Of a stretch of DNA of 64,000 nucleotides, positions 38,901 to 44,900 are shown piece by piece. The translations under genes were made by a program, and so were the position numbers. The stretch lies in the NCBI GenBank assembly GCA_028751875.1, contig CM054153.1, positions 25,975,469 through 26,039,468 of the forward strand. Reading direction: 5' to 3'. How positions within the stretch are numbered: position 1 is the first letter of the stretch; the number at the start of each line of letters is the position of its first letter. The DNA comes from Rapana venosa. Its lineage: Eukaryota; Mollusca; Gastropoda; Neogastropoda; Muricidae. A model generated the notes under the pieces. That model was given only the letters and a program-made list of their open reading frames with translations. It was not told the DNA's origin and did no database searches.

Positions 38901-41900
38901 TATTCCATTAATTCCTGAAATAAAACAAAAATAAAAATATTTTCAAAATGAAAAAAGCACTATTTGGATGCAAAGTCACCATGTCACAAAATGAGAATCC
39001 AAACAGTTGTAGCAGCCCAAAAATTTGTACCGGACATTGCAAAAAGTCTCGTGGGGTTGTTACCCAGGTGGTGAAGGAGAACGAGTTCCTGCTGTCAGAC
39101 GGCAATGCCCTGCACGAAGACCTGAAGAAGCTGGTGCAGGAGCTGGAGAAGATGCAGGAGAAGTACCGCATGGTGTGCGCCGAGAAGGAGCAGCTGCAGC
39201 ATCAGCACAACGCCGTCACCATCGCTGGCAAGGTCAGTGACTGTTGAACTGTGCTACGGTCTTATTCATCATTGGTGGTACAGTCACCTCTCAGAATATC
39301 AAAATCAGTGGGAACAGGTCTTGAATTGCATTCAACATTTCAAATGCTTGGGCTGTGTGAAAGAGAACAATGGCTACCGTCCACAAGAAGTTAGGACTAG
39401 AGTTGTTTCCCTTTGATCAAACTCTACTTACATTTTTTTTTTTTTTAAAGAAATCTAAAACACACAGATCATTTTGTGAAGTCAAAACGGCTATAGCTCA
39501 AGCTACAATACAACTCCAGTGGGTCACAACAATGCATAGTTGCAGGAGATATGTCCCTGGCAAAATTCTGCAGAAAACCCCTTTCACAGGCAAAAGATTG
39601 CACAAACAGGTAAAGGGGGAGGAAAAAAAAGGTGATGTCCTATTAGGGCGACGTGCTGTCCTCAAAAACAGCAGTGAAAACTTCATGCCCAAAATGTAAG
39701 GAATGATGAAAATGAAACAAAAGAGAGTCGTCAACCAAGCACCATGAAAATCTTGATAAATATGTATGTTTGTTTGTCCGTCGTGTCCGACGGTGACCTC
39801 CAAAACAGCAGAGGAGGCAGCTGCTGTTTTGGAAACCGGGCAGAAATTTGATTATAGTGGAGATGCCTTGCCCACAGTACATCCCCACTCTCTCGGCCAA
39901 GTGGGCATAAGGACAGCTGTCAGCGTTGGAGATGTTCTCTAAAGGCCAACCAGCCCCCAGGGCTGCAGCACATAAGAACTGTGCGAGTCAAGCCTCCTAG
40001 TCAGAGAGTCATAGTCGATCACTTAAAAACTAAGCTGTAAAGTGGAATTCCGTGAGTGGGAAAGAATCCACTGGTCATACAGCCTCTCACTTTGCTGTTG
40101 TTGCCCCCAGCAGTTTAATCAAGAACTGTGATAAAGCCCAGGCGCTGACGGCATCTGGATAGCTAAATGGTGGTGGTGGTGTGTGCAGGTGGGGGAGGTG
40201 GCCCGGCTGTTGGAGGAGCGGGAAAAGCTGCAGGGGAGGCTGACGGAGGCGGAGGAGACGGCGGCCAGGCTGACTCATGACCAGGCCATCCTGATGGAGG
40301 AGGTGCAGAGTCAGCAGGAGAGGATGACCGCCCTGGCCGCAGAGAGGGACACCCTGCAGGCCGAGATGGACGATGCCGAGGTGCGACTCTCTTTCTTTTC
40401 TTGTCTGTTCTTTTCGTCCGTGGGTTTCTTTTTTAATGTGGTATGTTTGTACCAAGTATCTCGTCTACTGTCGAGTATCTTGTCTACCAAGTATCTCGTC
40501 TACTGCCGAGTATCTTGTCTACCAAGTACCTCGTCTACTGCCAAGTATCTTGTCTACCAAGTATCTCGTCTACTGCCAAGTATCTTGTCTACCAAGTATC
40601 TCGTCTACTGCCGAGTATCTCGTCTACCAAGTACCTCGTCTACTGCCAAGTATCTTGTCTACCAAGTATCTCTTTGTAGTTGTATTTTGTGGTTTTGAGT
40701 GAGGATTTGTTGGAAAAATGATGGTTGTCATGTTTTCAGGTCAAAACTTCACGCTGGAGTTTTTAAGAACATTTGTTGTAATAAAATAAAATTGTTGTGA
40801 TATTTGTGACGGTTGTTAAGAAAATAAGTTTGGGGTGTTTATCTCTTTTGGGGGGGAGGGGGGAGGGTGCAAAATACATAGTTTTTTTCTTGGATGTGTG
40901 AGATTTGTAAAGTAGACAAAAATAAGAACTGTAACACTAATAAATAAAAAATCCCCAAAAACCACATCAACCAAAAAATGTTTAAAGGTAGTGATTCTCG
41001 TGATATTTATTCAGCATCATACAGTTAAATTTGGAGTACAAGGTAGTGTGTGTGTGTGCGTGTTTCAATTGTAAGCTATATATTTTCAGAAATGTCATTT
41101 AAAGTACAAAGAGCACTGTGTGTGTGTTTGGTATGAAGGAGGCCGCACAGCACACAAATCTAGCATAACTCAGTCAAGGACCCAGTGTTAAAGTTAGTGT
41201 GTCCCTTCCTTTTACTCCCACACCCTTTCCTTTTTTTTCACCCTACAGAAAAAAATTATACATCACTCTCAGATTGATAAAACCAAACATATTATATATC
41301 AAAGTAAAGTTTACTTGAAGTACTTTTAGGATTTTCAAAGCTATTTGTCCACAGATCTTCCAAATTTTTTTGTGTGTTTTGTCTTTAAGTCAGTGAATGC
41401 TAAAAAAAATATCCATAAGTTAATCTGCAAGACATTAATTTCACACACAGTAGTATTTCCTGAGGCTCAGGAATCACTTTGAAGTAAAATTCTCCAATAC
41501 TGCCACTTTTGGCCTGTGCCTCTTCTTTGTCACCAGTTTATGTCCTGGAAAATTGTCATTCACAGTGATGTAAGAAAAATTCCAAAAGCATGCGCACAAA
41601 GCAACTGACAATTAAAGGGAAGTAGCTCAATTAAAAGGAGACAAATTCAGCAACCAGCATGAGTAATTTCCCTTGACTTGAACACGATAATTTTTGTGTG
41701 TTAAAAAAAAAAAAATTGAAGTTGTATTTATAGCTATGACTGGGCGTTTTGATCCATAGTAAGTGTTGAATTCATGGCTATGATACAGTGCCAATGAGTT
41801 AAGGAATGATGTCTAAACATCTACACCAGTAAGCATGGATATGTTTGAATTTTGTCATCCATTCTTACCGGCACACAATGTTCTACTCTTCCGAAAGGCA

Positions 41901-44900
41901 GAATGGGTTTTAACGTGTGTGCAAGATGCTATACGTGCATTTATGCACAGAACCTCAGTTTGTAGTCTCATTTGAAGGACTTTCAGTGGAGCGGAGTCAG
42001 AACTGATGTTCAACACCAGTAGGAAATCCACTTGAAGGGGTGCTTCAATGGAGGCTCAAACCTGGGTTGTCAGTTCGCAAGCTGGACGCTCTTAACCACT
42101 AGGCTGTCCCGCCCTCCTAAACAACGAGTATAGTAGACTTGTGTGCTGGATGTGCAGGCACTGGTGACACAGAACGAAGCTCTGACCCAGGAGTATGCCC
42201 AGCTGGAGCTGGACTTCAACGAGCTGCTGAAGGAGAAAGAACGCCTGGAAGCCAGTGCCAAGGCAGGAGAAGGCCCTGCTCCGCCGTCCACCCCTCCCTC
42301 AGAACCCACGCCCGACCTGACGGCGCTGACGGAGGAACGCGACCTGTTGACGGCAGAGCGCGACCAGTTGGAGCTGACCATCCAAGAACTGTCGCGGGAG
42401 AACGCAGTGCTGGAAGAGGAGCTGGAGGCCGCCCGCGCCCAGAAAGGGGGCAGCAGCGCCGTCAACACCACTCACCTGCAGAAGAAGGTGCAGGAACTGT
42501 CCAAGGAGAACGCCGAGCTGGAAGAAGAGCTGGCCAACACCCAGGAACAGCTGGTGGAGCTGGAGGTGCAGCTGGAGGCCAAGTCTGGGGGCCAGGAGGA
42601 GCAGGAGGAGGAGGGCGACACGGACATGTGGAAGGCCAGCGTCGCCCAGCTGGAGAAAACGGTGTCGGAGCTGGCGCAGGAGAACGCCAACCTGGAGGAG
42701 GAGCTGGACAGCGTCAAGGGGCAGCTGGACCGCTCCCAGGAGGCCCTGGAGAGCCGCATGCTGCTGGAGGGGGTGAGCCACTCCTCGGCCGAGTCCACCA
42801 TCGCCAGACTGGAGCAGGAGAAAGCGTCACTGACGGAGGAGCTGCAGCAGCTGCAGCAGCACCTGGCTGTGAATGGGGAAGTGAAGGCCTCGGCCACCCT
42901 GAACAACAAGGGGAAGGGAGAGGAAGAGTTTCTGCAGACCATTGGTCAGCTACAGCAGGAAAAGTCCCTGCTGCAGAAAGAAATGGACAGCATGAGGGCC
43001 AGGCTGGCCTCGGTCAGAGACGATGGCAGCGGCAGCAAAGGGGGCGCCTTGTCTCTGAACGGCATGGTGGGAGAGGAGGGGGTGTCGGTGAATAACAAGG
43101 ATGGACAGATGGAGGTGAAGCATCTCGAGGAGCAAATTTCCCAACTACAACAACAGCTGGCCGTAAGTCGCAGTTAAATCTGGTACTGTGTCTGTGTTGA
43201 ATACATGTCCTTTTGACGTTTGTAGTCTTTGGTGCGTGTGTGTGTCCTGGAGATTGGAAGTAGTTCAGTACTAAGACAGACAAGAAAATGAGAAACGCCC
43301 TTTGTGTGTATGTTGAAGCTAGAACTTTTCCCTGGGAAAAGTCAAGCGGGAGAATCTAGATGCATGCAATGAATAAGCCAGTTGTGAAGCAGTTAGCAGG
43401 AGCTGTATTCTCTGGTGGGTAAGAAGACCTCCGTTTTATGTTTTACTGGAGACAATCATCCTGCTTATATTTCTCATCTCACTCATGGGTTTTGCCCATC
43501 TGACTCTCTGCAGTGGGCTAAAATCTCTGTCTGATATGCCTGGGTTACGACATTTTAAACCAAAGTAGTTATGATCAGTGAATGAGCTGCTGCTTTTCAT
43601 GTGGAATATGCTGCCCATAAGTATCAGAGAGACAGTCTGTACTTGCTCGTTTCAGAAATCGCTGACCCCCAGGGGGATGCCAGGGGCCTGTCAGTTTACA
43701 TAACATCCCCACCTTCTCAAAATTCTTTGCTAGGAAGTCCCTCTTTTCTGTCCCTCTCTTTGTTTTTGCCTTGTTCCGTTTCTTCCTGTCACCTCTTTTT
43801 CCATTTTCTGCCTTTTGGGTCCATTTTTCTGCCTTTTTTCCCAGAAAGTCTTAAAATAAAACAATTAAGGTGTGGTATGCAGTCTATGTGGATATGCCCT
43901 GGTGCCAGTGGCTGTGAAGGCAGAAGAGGATGGCCTCGAGGGTAGATTGGACTCTGCAGCCCAGTGAAAATCTGGGAGAACAACCAATCTGATGGAAAAG
44001 CACGCCAAAGTCAGATGCGCTGGGCCTGACTTGTTTGGCACTTAATGGCAGTACAATGCATTTTTGCTCATAACACACAAACATGAGTTTCTGTCAGGGT
44101 GTTGGAAGAAGAAGAAGAAGAAATGGCTGCAAGTCTTGTTTCTAATACTGTGGATAGGGTGTGTGTGTTTACCTGGAAGGTATGCAATGGGCAGTAAATG
44201 TACTGGTGGTGTTACTGGATCCTCTAGCCATCCACCTTTCTACTCTTTTTACAATGCCTCGCCCCATTTTCCTGTATTCCTTGTATAATCAGACACAGTG
44301 GTAGTCTTGCACAATGGATTCAGAAGTTTGATATTCAAGAAGAGCATGTTACATAATTTTCCATAGTTTTTTCCCCCTTTTTTGTCCACTTTGTCATATT
44401 GTTAAAATAATATGAGTGAACGTCGAGAAGCTGCCTGTGTGTTTCAATGTTCATAGATACTTGCACAAACATGGATGAAAATGAAATATGTGTGTTGAAC
44501 AGGATCTACAGCAACTTCACATAGACACCATCAACACCTACCGGACTCACCTACTTAGTGCTGTGCAGGTAAAACAGTGTGTGTGAGAAATACTTTTGGC
44601 TTTGATTTTGTTGGGTGGGGTTGGTTTGGGTTTTTCTTTTTGGAGGTAGTGGTTTTTCTTGAGTGGGGGGGGGTGGGGGGAGAAGGCGGAGGCATATATT
44701 TTTTCACAGCACTAAGCCTTTTCTGTCATATTTATCTTTCTTTTATTGTTTGTTTTGTGTTTTAAAGTGTTTGTAAATGAGTTTGTTTTGTGATTTAGAA
44801 ACAAAAATGTGTGCAATCCTTTCCAATAGATGAAGAAGCCATGACCAAAAAAAGAAGTGAGATAACTCAACCAGGGTGTGATCAATGTTCAGGATGGTCT

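Larger units (their letters stand above)
38178..39067 (+). other. Intron 15
   Basis: Contains a GT run, a 39-bp minisatellite and a SINE fragment. No exon seen. Confidence 0.8.
40381..42157 (+). other. Intron 17
   Basis: Contains the 35-bp minisatellite, a family-D fragment (41130-41215) and a full SINE abutting the acceptor. The block 40700-41130 and 41220-41840 is AT-rich with no feature. Confidence 0.8.

Noticed and set aside
40183..40702. Long forward frames beyond exon 17
   Set aside because: They run through the donor into the 35-bp minisatellite; the repeat is open in all three frames because its unit is 35 bp and lacks stops.
42299..42942. Minus-strand open frames of 156-160 codons opposite exon 18
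   Set aside because: Reverse shadows of CTG/CAG/GAG codons; low-complexity Leu/Gln and Ser-rich products.
42139..43095. 318-codon open frame overlapping exon 18 in another forward frame
   Set aside because: It is the +2 shadow of a GC-rich coiled-coil exon; its Gly/Ala/Arg-rich product has no domain, while the chosen frame has heptads and correct splice phases.
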